From: Flammeovirga sp. SJP92
GTDB taxonomy: Bacteria > Bacteroidota > Bacteroidia > Cytophagales > Flammeovirgaceae
Assembly (NCBI RefSeq): GCF_001583495.1
Contig: NZ_LQAQ01000061.1
Coordinates: 186,001 to 250,000 of the forward strand
DNA: 64,000 bases
Reading direction: 5' to 3'
Of this stretch, positions 52,648-61,080 are shown one piece after another. The first letter of the stretch is position 1. Every line of letters starts with the position of its first letter. The translations under genes and the position numbers were made by a program. The notes beneath the pieces are model-generated. The model had not been told where the DNA came from. It saw only the letters and a list, made by a program, of their open reading frames with translations, and searched no databases.

Positions 52648-52682
52648 AAAAGGTTATCTCAGCACTGAGATAACCTTTTCTT
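52648..52682 (+). terminator. Terminator after the porin gene
   Basis: AAAAGGTTATCTCAG (52648-52662) pairs with CTGAGATAACCTTTT (52665-52679) with a two-base loop, then CTTTT. Confidence 0.85.
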
Positions 52683-52716
52683 TTACAATTAATTTTACAT
52701 CAGATTATTAGAGAAC

Positions 52717-52756
52717 AAAAAGAGCTTATGATCTTTAAACCATAAGCTCTTTTTGA
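52717..52756 (-). terminator. Terminator after the serine-biosynthesis fusion gene
   Basis: AAAAAGAGCTTATG (52717-52730) pairs with CATAAGCTCTTTTT (52741-52754). It faces the end of the gene at 52775. Confidence 0.85.
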
Positions 52757-52774
52757 TTAAATCATTATCAACTA

Positions 52775-54673
52775 TTAATACAAAGTTCTAAACTTAATTG
52801 TATTATCAATTGATCTTAAATCTTCTAATAATTCAGGCTGATACGTCTGATCAATATCAGTGATTACATAACCTATATCTTCATTCGTCTTTAAGTATTG
52901 ACCTAAAATGTTACAACCATGCTTTGCAAACACGTTGTTCATTTGTGCCAAAATACCTGATACGTTTTTATGAATATGAAGCATACGATGTCCATTTTCC
53001 AAACGAGGCAATTGAACATTCGGGAAGTTCACACTGTTAAATGAGCTACCTGTATTTACATACTCAATCATTTTACCTGGTACAAAGTCCGCGATATTTT
53101 CTTGCGCCTCTAAAGTTGACCCACCAATATGAGGTGTTAAGATCAAGTTATCTACATCTTTCAATGGTGCATCAAAAGTATCATTGTTGTTCTTTGGCTC
53201 AACAGGGAACACATCAATTGCAGCTCCTGCAAGATGTCCACTCTGTAACGCTTGTTGTAACGCTTCCAATTCAACTACAGGGCCTCTCGCTAAGTTAACA
53301 AGGATTGCTCCTTTTTTCATTTTAGCAATATGCTCACCAGTAAAGTATCCTTTATTTTCAGCACGACCATCAACATGAAGTGAAACCACATCACAAGTAG
53401 AAAGTAACTGATCTAAAGAATTCAGTTTTGTTGCATTACCTAATGCTAGTTTTTCAACTACATCATAGTAATACACATCCATACCTAACATTTCAGCAAG
53501 AATAGATAATTGTGAACCGATATTACCATAACCAATAATACCCAGTTTCTTACCTCTTACCTCAAAACTACCATTTGCAGACTTGCTCCACTCTCCTCTA
53601 TCCATCTGACGCATTCTTCTTGGAATTTGACGCATTAATAAGATAATCTCACCAATTGCCATTTCCACTACTGAACGAGTGTTACTAAAAGGAGCATTAA
53701 AAACACTTACACCATGATCTGTGCATGCTTGAAGATCTATTTGGTTAGTACCGATACAGAAAGCACCTACTAACATCAAACGATCTGCCGCTTCTACTAC
53801 TTTACGTGTAAGCATCGTTTTAGAGCGAATACCTAAGATATGTACACCTTTGATTTTCTCACAAAGCTCATCTTCATCCAAAGCACCACCTAATAATTCT
53901 ACTTGGTAGCCTTCGTCTTCTAATTTCTGTTTTGCGTCTTTATGGATATTTTCCAGTAATAATACTTTTATTTTACTCTTTGGGAATGAAGTCGCCATAG
54001 GATGTTTAATTGAATATAGTATTTCATCAAAACTACTTGCCTCAACATCTGCTTTTGCAAGTACTTTTTCTCTTTTAATATTTTCCGTAAAAGCATAGAA
54101 TGTTTTCGCCAAACCTGCTTCTCTAATTTCATAATCAGTATAGCCATCACCGATTACAAGAACCTCACCATCCAATGACAGTTCTTCCATCAGTTTCACT
54201 TTACCTTTATGTTCCGATAATGGGTTTGAAGCATCAAATCCAGTCACTTCATCTTTATCATTATAAGTAAAAGTATTGGCATAAATATTTTCTTCTTTAA
54301 TACCAAAATCTTTCACTACTGGAGCAATAAAATCTTTAAAACCAGAAGAAACAATCAATACATTATCTTTCTCTTGAGAGAAGAATGCCTTGTTTCTCTT
54401 TACTGATTCAGAAACTAATTTTTTAAGCTCTGATGAAAGTTGATCTACATCTTTCTTCGTTGCATCCAATAAGGCCAATCGTTGCTCTAAAGCTTCTCTA
54501 AAAGACAACTCACCAGCCATTGCTTGATCTGTAAGTTCTTTGATCTTACTCCCAATTTCTTCCTTTTTGTCAGTACCCTCATAAAGTATATCACTCAATA
54601 CGTCAAGTGCTTCAACTTTAGTAAACGTACTGTCAAAATCAATTACAAAAAATCTCTTATTCGCCATGTTCAT
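52775..54673 (-). CDS. serA: Fusion of phosphoserine phosphatase-like HAD domain and D-3-phosphoglycerate dehydrogenase
   Basis: The first 225 residues are a HAD-IB phosphatase: FVIDFDSTFTK (Asp12 and Asp14), LIVSSGF and VLVIGDGYTDYE. From about 232 comes a 2-hydroxyacid dehydrogenase: LGIIGYGNIGSQ for NAD, LARGPVVE with the catalytic Arg region and LTPHIGGST with the catalytic His. An ACT-like domain ends the protein (HIHKNVSGILAQMN). The two halves catalyse the first and last steps of serine synthesis from 3-phosphoglycerate; the middle step (SerC) is not encoded nearby. Start is Met1 or, perhaps, Met3 (54667). The phosphatase substrate is inferred from the fusion and the motif; serA and serB are each supported. 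Confidence 0.9.
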   Translation of the reverse strand: MNMANKRFFVIDFDSTFTKVEALDVLSDILYEGTDKKEEIGSKIKELTDQAMAGELSFREALEQRLALLDATKKDVDQLSSELKKLVSESVKRNKAFFSQEKDNVLIVSSGFKDFIAPVVKDFGIKEENIYANTFTYNDKDEVTGFDASNPLSEHKGKVKLMEELSLDGEVLVIGDGYTDYEIREAGLAKTFYAFTENIKREKVLAKADVEASSFDEILYSIKHPMATSFPKSKIKVLLLENIHKDAKQKLEDEGYQVELLGGALDEDELCEKIKGVHILGIRSKTMLTRKVVEAADRLMLVGAFCIGTNQIDLQACTDHGVSVFNAPFSNTRSVVEMAIGEIILLMRQIPRRMRQMDRGEWSKSANGSFEVRGKKLGIIGYGNIGSQLSILAEMLGMDVYYYDVVEKLALGNATKLNSLDQLLSTCDVVSLHVDGRAENKGYFTGEHIAKMKKGAILVNLARGPVVELEALQQALQSGHLAGAAIDVFPVEPKNNNDTFDAPLKDVDNLILTPHIGGSTLEAQENIADFVPGKMIEYVNTGSSFNSVNFPNVQLPRLENGHRMLHIHKNVSGILAQMNNVFAKHGCNILGQYLKTNEDIGYVITDIDQTYQPELLEDLRSIDNTIKFRTLY

Positions 54674-54796
54674 TTGTCTTTTAGTTACAACCGCTGGTCA
54701 AAAGTATCATATAATAATGACATTTGAATATATTTTAGGTATTTATTGTAATTTTCGTAAAAAAAAGAACTCTTTTTTATACTTATTGAACATTTT

Positions 54797-55153
54797 TCAG
54801 CTTTCTTTCTCAATTTCTTCCCGTATTTTCTTCGGTAATTTATTGTAGACCAAGTCATAAGAATGGTCTATAGCTTTATACATTTCAGCTTCAGGAAGGT
54901 CACTAAAAACTGTGATAGTATTCCAATGCTTTTTATTCATATGATACCCTGCTTTCACTCCATTATATCGCTCCCTCATTTCTAATGCTAACTCTGGATC
55001 ACATTTCACATTGAAACTCTCAAAGTTATCAATATCGGTGAGCGTAAACATTTTCCCGGCCACTTTAAACACCAAAGTTTTCTCATCAAAAGGAAACTCT
55101 TCAGTCACTGACTTTTTGTTTAAACAATAATCTCTAAAATCTTCTATATTCAT
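54797..55153 (-). CDS. MmcQ/YjbR-family protein
   Basis: The 118-residue product has the MmcQ/YjbR pattern: IEDFRDYCLNKKSVTEEFPFDEKTLVFKV, MFTLTD, ELALEMRERYNGVKAGYHMNKKHWNT and a last helix SYDLVYNKLPKK. This small alpha/beta fold resembles the DNA-binding double-wing motif of CyaY-like proteins, and many members are annotated as DNA-binding, but the role is not certain. The length is normal. It is a single gene on the minus strand upstream of the serine fusion gene. Confidence 0.92.
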   Translation of the reverse strand: MNIEDFRDYCLNKKSVTEEFPFDEKTLVFKVAGKMFTLTDIDNFESFNVKCDPELALEMRERYNGVKAGYHMNKKHWNTITVFSDLPEAEMYKAIDHSYDLVYNKLPKKIREEIEKES

Positions 55154-55373
55154 TTCTTAAAATTTAACAATTAGTTAACATTTATAATCCTCTAAAAACA
55201 AAGCACATAAACAGAAAATCAACAACGTAAACCTTATAACACCCTTTCACTCTGTGAATTTTCCTTTCAAAAGTTAAAATTTCAACCTTACTTTGTGGCT
55301 TAAAATCTAGCAAATATTCTAAACAATTCACCGACTACACTGTTTAAGCTCTATACTTAGACAAATTACAATT

Positions 55374-57776
55374 ATGAAATACTTTCACCTTATTTTTTCA
55401 ATTTTTATAATCTCTTCGACAGCATTTGCTCAGAAGGGTATAATCAGAGGTACTGTAAGCGAAAAATCTAACAACCAAAGCGTTCCTTATGCCACAGTAG
55501 TTATTCAGGGAACGTCTACTGGTGCAACAACAAAAGAAGACGGTTCTTATGAAATCAAAAACCTCCAACCTGGTCTTTACAATTTAGTTGTAAATTACGT
55601 AGGTTATGCTCCTGAATCAAGAGAAGTTGAAGTCTCTAATTCACGACCTGCTCTTGTTGATTTTAAATTAACTTCATCTACTCAAGAATTAAATGAAGTT
55701 GAGGTTGTAGCAAACGGTTTTTATAAATCTGATGAATCTCCTGTTTCAGTCCAAAGAATTGGTGTTACGGAAGTAAAAAGAGCACCAGGTGCAAATAGAG
55801 ATATATCTAGAGTATTACAATCGTTACCTGGTGTTGCATCTACAGCTTCTTTTAGAAATGACATTTTAATTAGAGGTGGAGCTCCAAACGAAAATAGATT
55901 TTATCTTGATGGTATCGAAATTCCAAACATTAATCACTTTGCCACACAGGGAGCTTCAGGTGGACCTGTAGGTATGATCAATGTTGATTTTATAGAAAAT
56001 GTTGAATTCTACTCTGGTGCATTCCCTGCGGGAAGAGGCAACGCTTTGTCTTCAGTAATGGAATTTACTCAAAAAGATGGCCGTACAGATCAACATACCA
56101 CCAATGTAATTATTGGCACTTCTGATATTGGTGTTACATTTGAAGGACCTGTCACTGAAAAATCTTCAATTGTAGTATCTGCTCGCCAATCTTACTTACA
56201 AGCTTTATTCAGCGTTTTAGGACTTCCTTTCTTGCCTACTTATAATGACTTTCAGTTAAAGTACAAATACAAGCTAAACCAAAGAAATCAAATCTCAATT
56301 GTAGGACTTGGCGCCATTGACCGTTTTAAATTAGCGGATTCACCTGGTGACCCTTCCGACGAAGATTACGAACAAAACCTTTATACATTAAACAACACCC
56401 CTGAACAATCGCAATGGAATTACACAATCGGTGCTAAATACGAGCACTTTAGAGATAATTCAACATTTACTTTTGTAGCTTCAAGAAACATGTTGAACAA
56501 TGCTCAGTACAAACACCCCGAAAATGACACGAGCCAGCCAAGAATTTATGATTACAAATCACAAGAGATAGAGAATAAATTCAGAGCAGAAGGTGTAACA
56601 TTCACTAATTCAGGATGGACATTCAGCTATGGATTGAATTATGAGTACGCGATGTACAACAACAGAACAGAACAAACACTTTACGACTTTTCTTCTGGCG
56701 ATTTGGAAACGATTAATTTCAAATCAGATTTAGGCTTAAATAAATGGGGTGGTTTTGCTACTGTAAGCAAAAAGTTTATTCAAGATCAACTTACTCTCTC
56801 TCTCGGGGCAAGAGTAGATGCGAATGATTACTCGAATAGTATGTCAAATCTTTTAGATCAATTCTCTCCAAGGTTCTCCGCTTCTTATCAATTTACACCA
56901 AGATGGAGTTTGAACTTCAATACAGGCATTTACTATCAACTTCCTACTTACACAACATTGGGTTATAAAGAAGGTGAAGATTTCATCAATAAGGAAAATG
57001 ACCTTTTATATATCAGAAACAAGCAATTAGTAGGTGGTTTAGAATATAAAATTCCTGAGAAAAACTTAAAGTTAACACTTGAAGGCTTCGAAAAGATTTA
57101 CGATCAATACCCTTATTCTGTCAACAATCAGATTTCATTAGCCAATTTAGGTGCTGACTTTGGTGTCATTGGCAGTGAAGAAGTTACAAGTACTTCTAAA
57201 GGTAGATCCAGAGGTATAGAATTTATGGCACAGCAAAAATTCTACAAAGGATTTTATGGTATTTTCTCTTATACTTATGTAATGTCTGAGTTTACAAACG
57301 CAGACCCTAACAATTACGCACCTTCATCATGGGACAGTAGAAACATTGTGAGTTTGACTGGTGGTAAAAAATTAGGTAAAAACTGGGAGATTGGCGCAAG
57401 ATGGTTATTCTCGGGCGGTACACCATACACTCCATATGATGAAGATGCTTCTATGCAAAGAGAAGTTTGGGACAACGAAAGAAGAGGTGTAAAGGATTAT
57501 TCTCAAGTAAATACTTTACGTTTAGGACCTTCTCATCAATTGGATGTAAGAGTTGACAAGTATTATTACTTTGACAAGTGGAGTATCAACTTCTATTTTG
57601 ACATTCAAAACCTTTATGGTTACAAAGCACAAGGACAACCAATTCTTACTACTGAATTAAATGCAGATGGTACTCCAATGGTAGATCCAAATGATCCTTC
57701 TAGATACGTTCCGAAGTATATAGAAACTACTAATGGAATTGTTCAACCTTCTATCGGAATCATCGTAGAATTGTAA
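55374..57776 (+). CDS. TonB-dependent outer-membrane receptor with carboxypeptidase-regulatory-like domain
   Basis: The 800-residue product has a signal peptide (IFSIFIISSTAFAQ), then a CarboxypepD-reg-like domain (about 22-105; IIRGTVSEKSNNQSVPYA, NLQPGLYNLVVNYVGYAP), a plug domain (about 115-220; RDISRVLQSLPGVAS, IRGGAPNENRFYLDGIEIPNINHF) and a beta-barrel to the C-terminus, which ends in a Leu. It imports a substrate through the outer membrane with energy from TonB. There is no SusD-like partner next to it and the plug lacks extra repeats, so it is not a typical glycan SusC. A metal-siderophore or other nutrient could be taken up. The family is firm; the ligand is unknown. Confidence 0.92.
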   Translation: MKYFHLIFSIFIISSTAFAQKGIIRGTVSEKSNNQSVPYATVVIQGTSTGATTKEDGSYEIKNLQPGLYNLVVNYVGYAPESREVEVSNSRPALVDFKLTSSTQELNEVEVVANGFYKSDESPVSVQRIGVTEVKRAPGANRDISRVLQSLPGVASTASFRNDILIRGGAPNENRFYLDGIEIPNINHFATQGASGGPVGMINVDFIENVEFYSGAFPAGRGNALSSVMEFTQKDGRTDQHTTNVIIGTSDIGVTFEGPVTEKSSIVVSARQSYLQALFSVLGLPFLPTYNDFQLKYKYKLNQRNQISIVGLGAIDRFKLADSPGDPSDEDYEQNLYTLNNTPEQSQWNYTIGAKYEHFRDNSTFTFVASRNMLNNAQYKHPENDTSQPRIYDYKSQEIENKFRAEGVTFTNSGWTFSYGLNYEYAMYNNRTEQTLYDFSSGDLETINFKSDLGLNKWGGFATVSKKFIQDQLTLSLGARVDANDYSNSMSNLLDQFSPRFSASYQFTPRWSLNFNTGIYYQLPTYTTLGYKEGEDFINKENDLLYIRNKQLVGGLEYKIPEKNLKLTLEGFEKIYDQYPYSVNNQISLANLGADFGVIGSEEVTSTSKGRSRGIEFMAQQKFYKGFYGIFSYTYVMSEFTNADPNNYAPSSWDSRNIVSLTGGKKLGKNWEIGARWLFSGGTPYTPYDEDASMQREVWDNERRGVKDYSQVNTLRLGPSHQLDVRVDKYYYFDKWSINFYFDIQNLYGYKAQGQPILTTELNADGTPMVDPNDPSRYVPKYIETTNGIVQPSIGIIVEL

Positions 57777-57797
57777 TTTTTTAAAAATATTGTATAA

Positions 57798-57842
57798 AAA
57801 CCTTCATTTCTATCAATTTTAGAAGTGAAGGTTTGTTTTTTT
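57798..57842 (+). terminator. Terminator after the TonB-dependent receptor gene
   Basis: AAACCTTCATTTCTA (57798-57812) pairs with TAGAAGTGAAGGTTT (57820-57834) with one G-U pair, then GTTTTTTT. Confidence 0.85.
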
Positions 57843-57899
57843 ATAAATTGTAGACTTATTTTGAAGTCACATACCATTTACATCTAGTAAGACGTAAGT

Positions 57900-58000
57900 G
57901 TTTATAAAGAAGAGGTAAGAGACTAGGCTCAATGACCCTCTAGCAACCATCAAATATGAAAAGGTGCTACATCCTAGCCTAATTATTAGGAAATATAAAC
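57900..58000 (+). promoter_or_regulatory. SAM-I (S-box) riboswitch upstream of metX
   Basis: The stretch has the S-box layout: P1 arms GTTTATA (57900-57906) and TATAAAC (57994-58000), then AAGAGGTAAGAGACTAGGCTCAATGACC, CTCTAGCAACC (P2 with its kink-turn and pseudoknot loop), an AAGGTGCTA strand after P3, ATCCTAGCC, and a P4 hairpin CCTAATTATTAGG (57978-57990). It binds S-adenosylmethionine. The gene 137 bases downstream makes O-acetylhomoserine for methionine synthesis, the expected target. No clear terminator follows, so control of translation is possible. Confidence 0.88.
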
Positions 58001-58136
58001 GATAGAATATTTAGGCGTCTGAAAGTCAACACAAATACATTCTGCTCAATTATATCCACTATAATTACGCTACAAAAGGTCATCCTAAAATCTCCTACCC
58101 TCAATTTTCTTGTTCAATAAAAAAGAAAAGAAGGTA

Positions 58137-59177
58137 ATGCAAGAGCATTTTTTCACATATAATAAAAAGTTCCAACTTGAATTAGGAGGAGAATTAAATG
58201 GCTTAACTCTCACCTATCAAACCACAGGACAGATCAATGAGGACCGATCTAATATCATCTGGGTTTGTCATGCACTAACCGGCAATGCTGAAGTTTCAGA
58301 CTGGTGGAACGGTTTATTTGGAGACCAATCGATTTTCAACCCAAAAGATCACTTTATTATTTGTGTCAATGTGATTGGTTCATGTTATGGATCCACTGGA
58401 CCTCTTTCCATCAATCCAGAAACAAACAAACCTTATTATGATACTTTCCCTGCAATCACAATCCGTGATATTGTAGCTTCGCTTGATCTACTAAGGAAAG
58501 AACTTAAGATTGAGAAAATCAATACACTCATCGGAGGTTCACTTGGAGGACAACAAGCTTTAGAATGGGCCGTTTCAAGTCCAGACTTAATGGAAAACCT
58601 AATCATTTGTGCTACCAACGCCAAACATTCTCCTTGGGGAATTGCCTTCAATGAATCTCAGCGATTGGCAATTCAAGCTGATCCAACATGGGGAAAACAA
58701 GATCCTCAAGCAGGCAGCAGAGGTCTTATTGCAGCTCGATCAATTGCGATGCTCTCTTATCGTAATTACAGCACTTATGAAAAGACACAGAGTGAAGACA
58801 ACGAAACTGTCACTAATAATTTCAAGGCTTCTTCTTATCAGGAATATCAAGGAAAAAAATTACTCAGCAGATTCAATGCCTTCTCTTATTGGACACTTTC
58901 CAAAACCATGGACTCTCATAATTTAGGTAGAGGAAGAAAGTCAATTGAAGATGCTTTAAGCAGTATTAAAGCTTATACTCAAGTCATTGGAATTACATCT
59001 GATGTACTTTTTCCGGTTTCCGAACAAAGGTTTATCACTCAATATATTCCGAATGTAACCTATGAAGAAATCACTTCACTATATGGACATGATGGCTTTT
59101 TGGTTGAAACTCAGAAAATCGCTAATGCGATACAATCTTTCTTCAAACAAAAAGAGAAAAAGAAAATAATAATATAA
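58137..59177 (+). CDS. metX: Homoserine O-acetyltransferase MetX
   Basis: The chosen ATG (58137) has an AAGGTA just upstream; a TTG at 58110 would add nine Lys-rich residues. The product of 346 residues is an alpha/beta hydrolase of the MetX type: LTYQTTGQI, ALTGNAEVSDWW, the nucleophile Ser in LIGGSLGGQQALEWA, and the final HDGFLVE with the catalytic His. The Asp should be in ITSDVLFPVSEQ. It moves an acetyl group from acetyl-CoA to homoserine, the first committed step of methionine synthesis. A SAM riboswitch upstream gives feedback control. The identification is firm; succinyl-type specificity cannot be excluded from sequence alone. Confidence 0.94.
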   Translation: MQEHFFTYNKKFQLELGGELNGLTLTYQTTGQINEDRSNIIWVCHALTGNAEVSDWWNGLFGDQSIFNPKDHFIICVNVIGSCYGSTGPLSINPETNKPYYDTFPAITIRDIVASLDLLRKELKIEKINTLIGGSLGGQQALEWAVSSPDLMENLIICATNAKHSPWGIAFNESQRLAIQADPTWGKQDPQAGSRGLIAARSIAMLSYRNYSTYEKTQSEDNETVTNNFKASSYQEYQGKKLLSRFNAFSYWTLSKTMDSHNLGRGRKSIEDALSSIKAYTQVIGITSDVLFPVSEQRFITQYIPNVTYEEITSLYGHDGFLVETQKIANAIQSFFKQKEKKKIII

Positions 59178-59261
59178 AAGTTAGGCATACATTTTGTATA
59201 TTGGCTTTGTAAGCAGTCATTATTGACATCAAACGAGTATCCATATTAGCCAACAGCTACA

Positions 59262-59441
59262 ATGAAAAATATTAAAAGAAGAATCTTGTCATCAATCGCG
59301 CTACTAACTTTAGGTGCTTTAATTTACTCTTGTGCACCAGCAAACAGTGCGAGTGCAAACTACTTCCACAAAGAAAGAAAGAAGTATGAAATTATGGACA
59401 TGCATTCAGAATGCCCTCAACTTGTTAACTCAAGACGATAA
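59262..59441 (+). CDS. Very small lipoprotein (59 residues)
   Basis: ATG at 59262 opens a frame of 59 codons ending TAA at 59439-59441. It begins MKNIKRRILSSIALLTLGALIY, followed by the lipobox SC (Cys24), then a short polar and charged tail (HKERKKYEIMDMHSECPQ). It is a typical short bacterial lipoprotein. It is 84 bases after metX on the same strand and a hairpin terminator follows right after its stop. I do not recognise a family; a Cys near the end (SECP) is notable. The frame, the signal and the terminator together support a real gene. Confidence 0.65.
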   Translation: MKNIKRRILSSIALLTLGALIYSCAPANSASANYFHKERKKYEIMDMHSECPQLVNSRR

Positions 59442-59461
59442 TTTCATAGAAACATATTTTA

Positions 59462-59509
59462 AAATCCTTTTCTCATTAATCAAGTTTACATGAGGGAAGG
59501 ATTTTTCAT
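59462..59509 (+). terminator. Terminator after the small lipoprotein gene
   Basis: AAATCCTTTTCTCA (59462-59475) pairs with TGAGGGAAGGATTT (59491-59504) with two G-U pairs; then TTCAT. Confidence 0.75.
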
Positions 59510-59587
59510 ATCTAATACTCACGATAACCATAATTTTTTTATAATTTAGGTCGTCATAAAAAACCGTCATCATTTTTTTAGCAAAAT

Positions 59588-60415
59588 ATGCAACGTGATA
59601 TTGAAATAGCAGAATTAAGAAGATTAACCCAATATATAGACGATAATTTTGATTACGACTTCAAGAATTACGCAATGTCTTCCTTTACCCGAAGAGTACG
59701 AAGAGTAATCGAACTGTATAAGTTCACTTCTGTAGAAGCTTTAATTAAGAAATTTAAAAACGATCCCGCTTTTTTTCAGGAGTTTGTTTCAGAGATTACA
59801 GTCAACGTTACAGAGATGTTCCGCGACCCTACTTTTTGGAGTTCACTGAGAGATGAAATTATTCCAGAAGTAATAAAGGAACATCGAAAAATTAGTATAT
59901 GGCACGCAGGATGCTCCTCAGGAGAAGAGGTAATTTCTATGTGCATCCTTCTTAAAGAATTAAACTGTCTTGAAAGTGCTACAATTGTAGCTACTGACAT
60001 TGACCAGTCTATTATAAATAAGGCAAAGAAAGCTTCATTTTCCTCAAAAAATATGGAGTTGAACAAGCAAAATTACGAACGCTACGGAGGGAAGCATGAC
60101 TTCTTAAGCTACTTTGTTGAAGACAATGGTTTTTTCTATATCAAACCAGAGTTAATAGAACGAGTATCATTCAGAGTGCAAGATCTAGTCAAAGGAAATC
60201 CTTTTTCAAAGTTTGACTTGATTTTATGCAGAAATGTAATGATCTACTTCAACCAAACTTTACAAAACGAGGTACTTAAAAAGTTGCATGGCAGTCTTTT
60301 TAAATATGGTAACCTTGCTATTGGATCAAAAGAATCTTTGATTTGGTGTGATATTGCCAATAAATTTGTTGTCGTCAACAACGAAGAAAAAATTTACAAG
60401 AAGATCAAAGATTAA
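59588..60415 (+). CDS. cheR: CheR-type protein-glutamate methyltransferase
   Basis: The 275-residue product has a helical N-terminal CheR domain (LRRLTQYIDDNFDYDF, SFTRRVRR) and a SAM-binding domain with IWHAGCSSGEEVISM, ATDIDQSIINKAK, and DLILCRNVMIYFNQ. It methylates glutamates on chemoreceptors, or an equivalent sensor. A gene for a methylesterase domain follows 17 bases later. Two membrane GAF proteins follow. No kinase CheA or coupling protein CheW is seen in the window. Chemosensory use, or a role in gliding or biofilm control, is possible. The family is firm. Confidence 0.95.
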   Translation: MQRDIEIAELRRLTQYIDDNFDYDFKNYAMSSFTRRVRRVIELYKFTSVEALIKKFKNDPAFFQEFVSEITVNVTEMFRDPTFWSSLRDEIIPEVIKEHRKISIWHAGCSSGEEVISMCILLKELNCLESATIVATDIDQSIINKAKKASFSSKNMELNKQNYERYGGKHDFLSYFVEDNGFFYIKPELIERVSFRVQDLVKGNPFSKFDLILCRNVMIYFNQTLQNEVLKKLHGSLFKYGNLAIGSKESLIWCDIANKFVVVNNEEKIYKKIKD

Positions 60416-60432
60416 CTTCCACACACTACTCA

Positions 60433-61029
60433 ATGAAATCTTCATTTTTTCATAATAAATACAAGGGAATAGTGATTGGAGGTTCCGCTGGCAGTTTTAA
60501 ACCTATCACAAAACTGCTCGCAGATTTACCAAAAGATTTTCCTATTCCTATTTTTCTATGTCTGCATCGCCTAAAGCATGTTAGGCATGGTTTTATAGAG
60601 GCTTTATCAATAAAGAGTTCAAAACCTATTTTTGAACCTCTTGATAAAGAATTAGTCCGACCAGGTATGGTATACTTGGCTCCTGCTAATTATCACTTAT
60701 GTATTGAATTAGGCAATACAGTATCTTTATCAACAGAAGGTCTGATCAATAATTCTAGGCCTGCAATTGACCTTACATTCAAAACCGCCGCTTATGTATA
60801 TAAGGAGAAACTTATTGGTATTCTATTTTCAGGAGCCAATAAAGACGGTGCTTTAGGAATGAAAGCCATTAAAGATAAAGGTGGTGTAACCATTATTCAA
60901 GACCCCGAGGAAAGTATGATGAATACCATGCCTCAGTCCGCAAAGCAAGTAACTGAAATAGATTTTTGCCTTGAAGCTGAAAAAATTACAAATTTTCTGT
61001 TAGATTTATACAAGGCTTATCAAAAATAG
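60433..61029 (+). CDS. cheB: Stand-alone CheB-type methylesterase domain
   Basis: The 198-residue product is the CheB C-terminal esterase only: VIGGSAGSFKPI with the nucleophile Ser, LCLHRLKHVRHGF with the catalytic His, MVYLAPANYHL, and FSGANKDGALGMKAI with the catalytic Asp. It lacks the receiver domain that controls full-length CheB, so it would be constitutively active or controlled by another partner. The gene is 17 bases after cheR, clearly in the same operon. The pair should set the methylation state of a sensor protein. Confidence 0.94.
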   Translation: MKSSFFHNKYKGIVIGGSAGSFKPITKLLADLPKDFPIPIFLCLHRLKHVRHGFIEALSIKSSKPIFEPLDKELVRPGMVYLAPANYHLCIELGNTVSLSTEGLINNSRPAIDLTFKTAAYVYKEKLIGILFSGANKDGALGMKAIKDKGGVTIIQDPEESMMNTMPQSAKQVTEIDFCLEAEKITNFLLDLYKAYQK

Positions 61030-61080
61030 ACGTTACTTATAAAGAGTTCTGAAACTTTTTCAAGCAAACTAATTAGTATT

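Noticed and set aside
55374-57776. SusC identity for the TonB-dependent receptor
   Set aside because: No SusD-like lipoprotein follows and the length (800) is shorter than usual SusC proteins of about 1000 residues.
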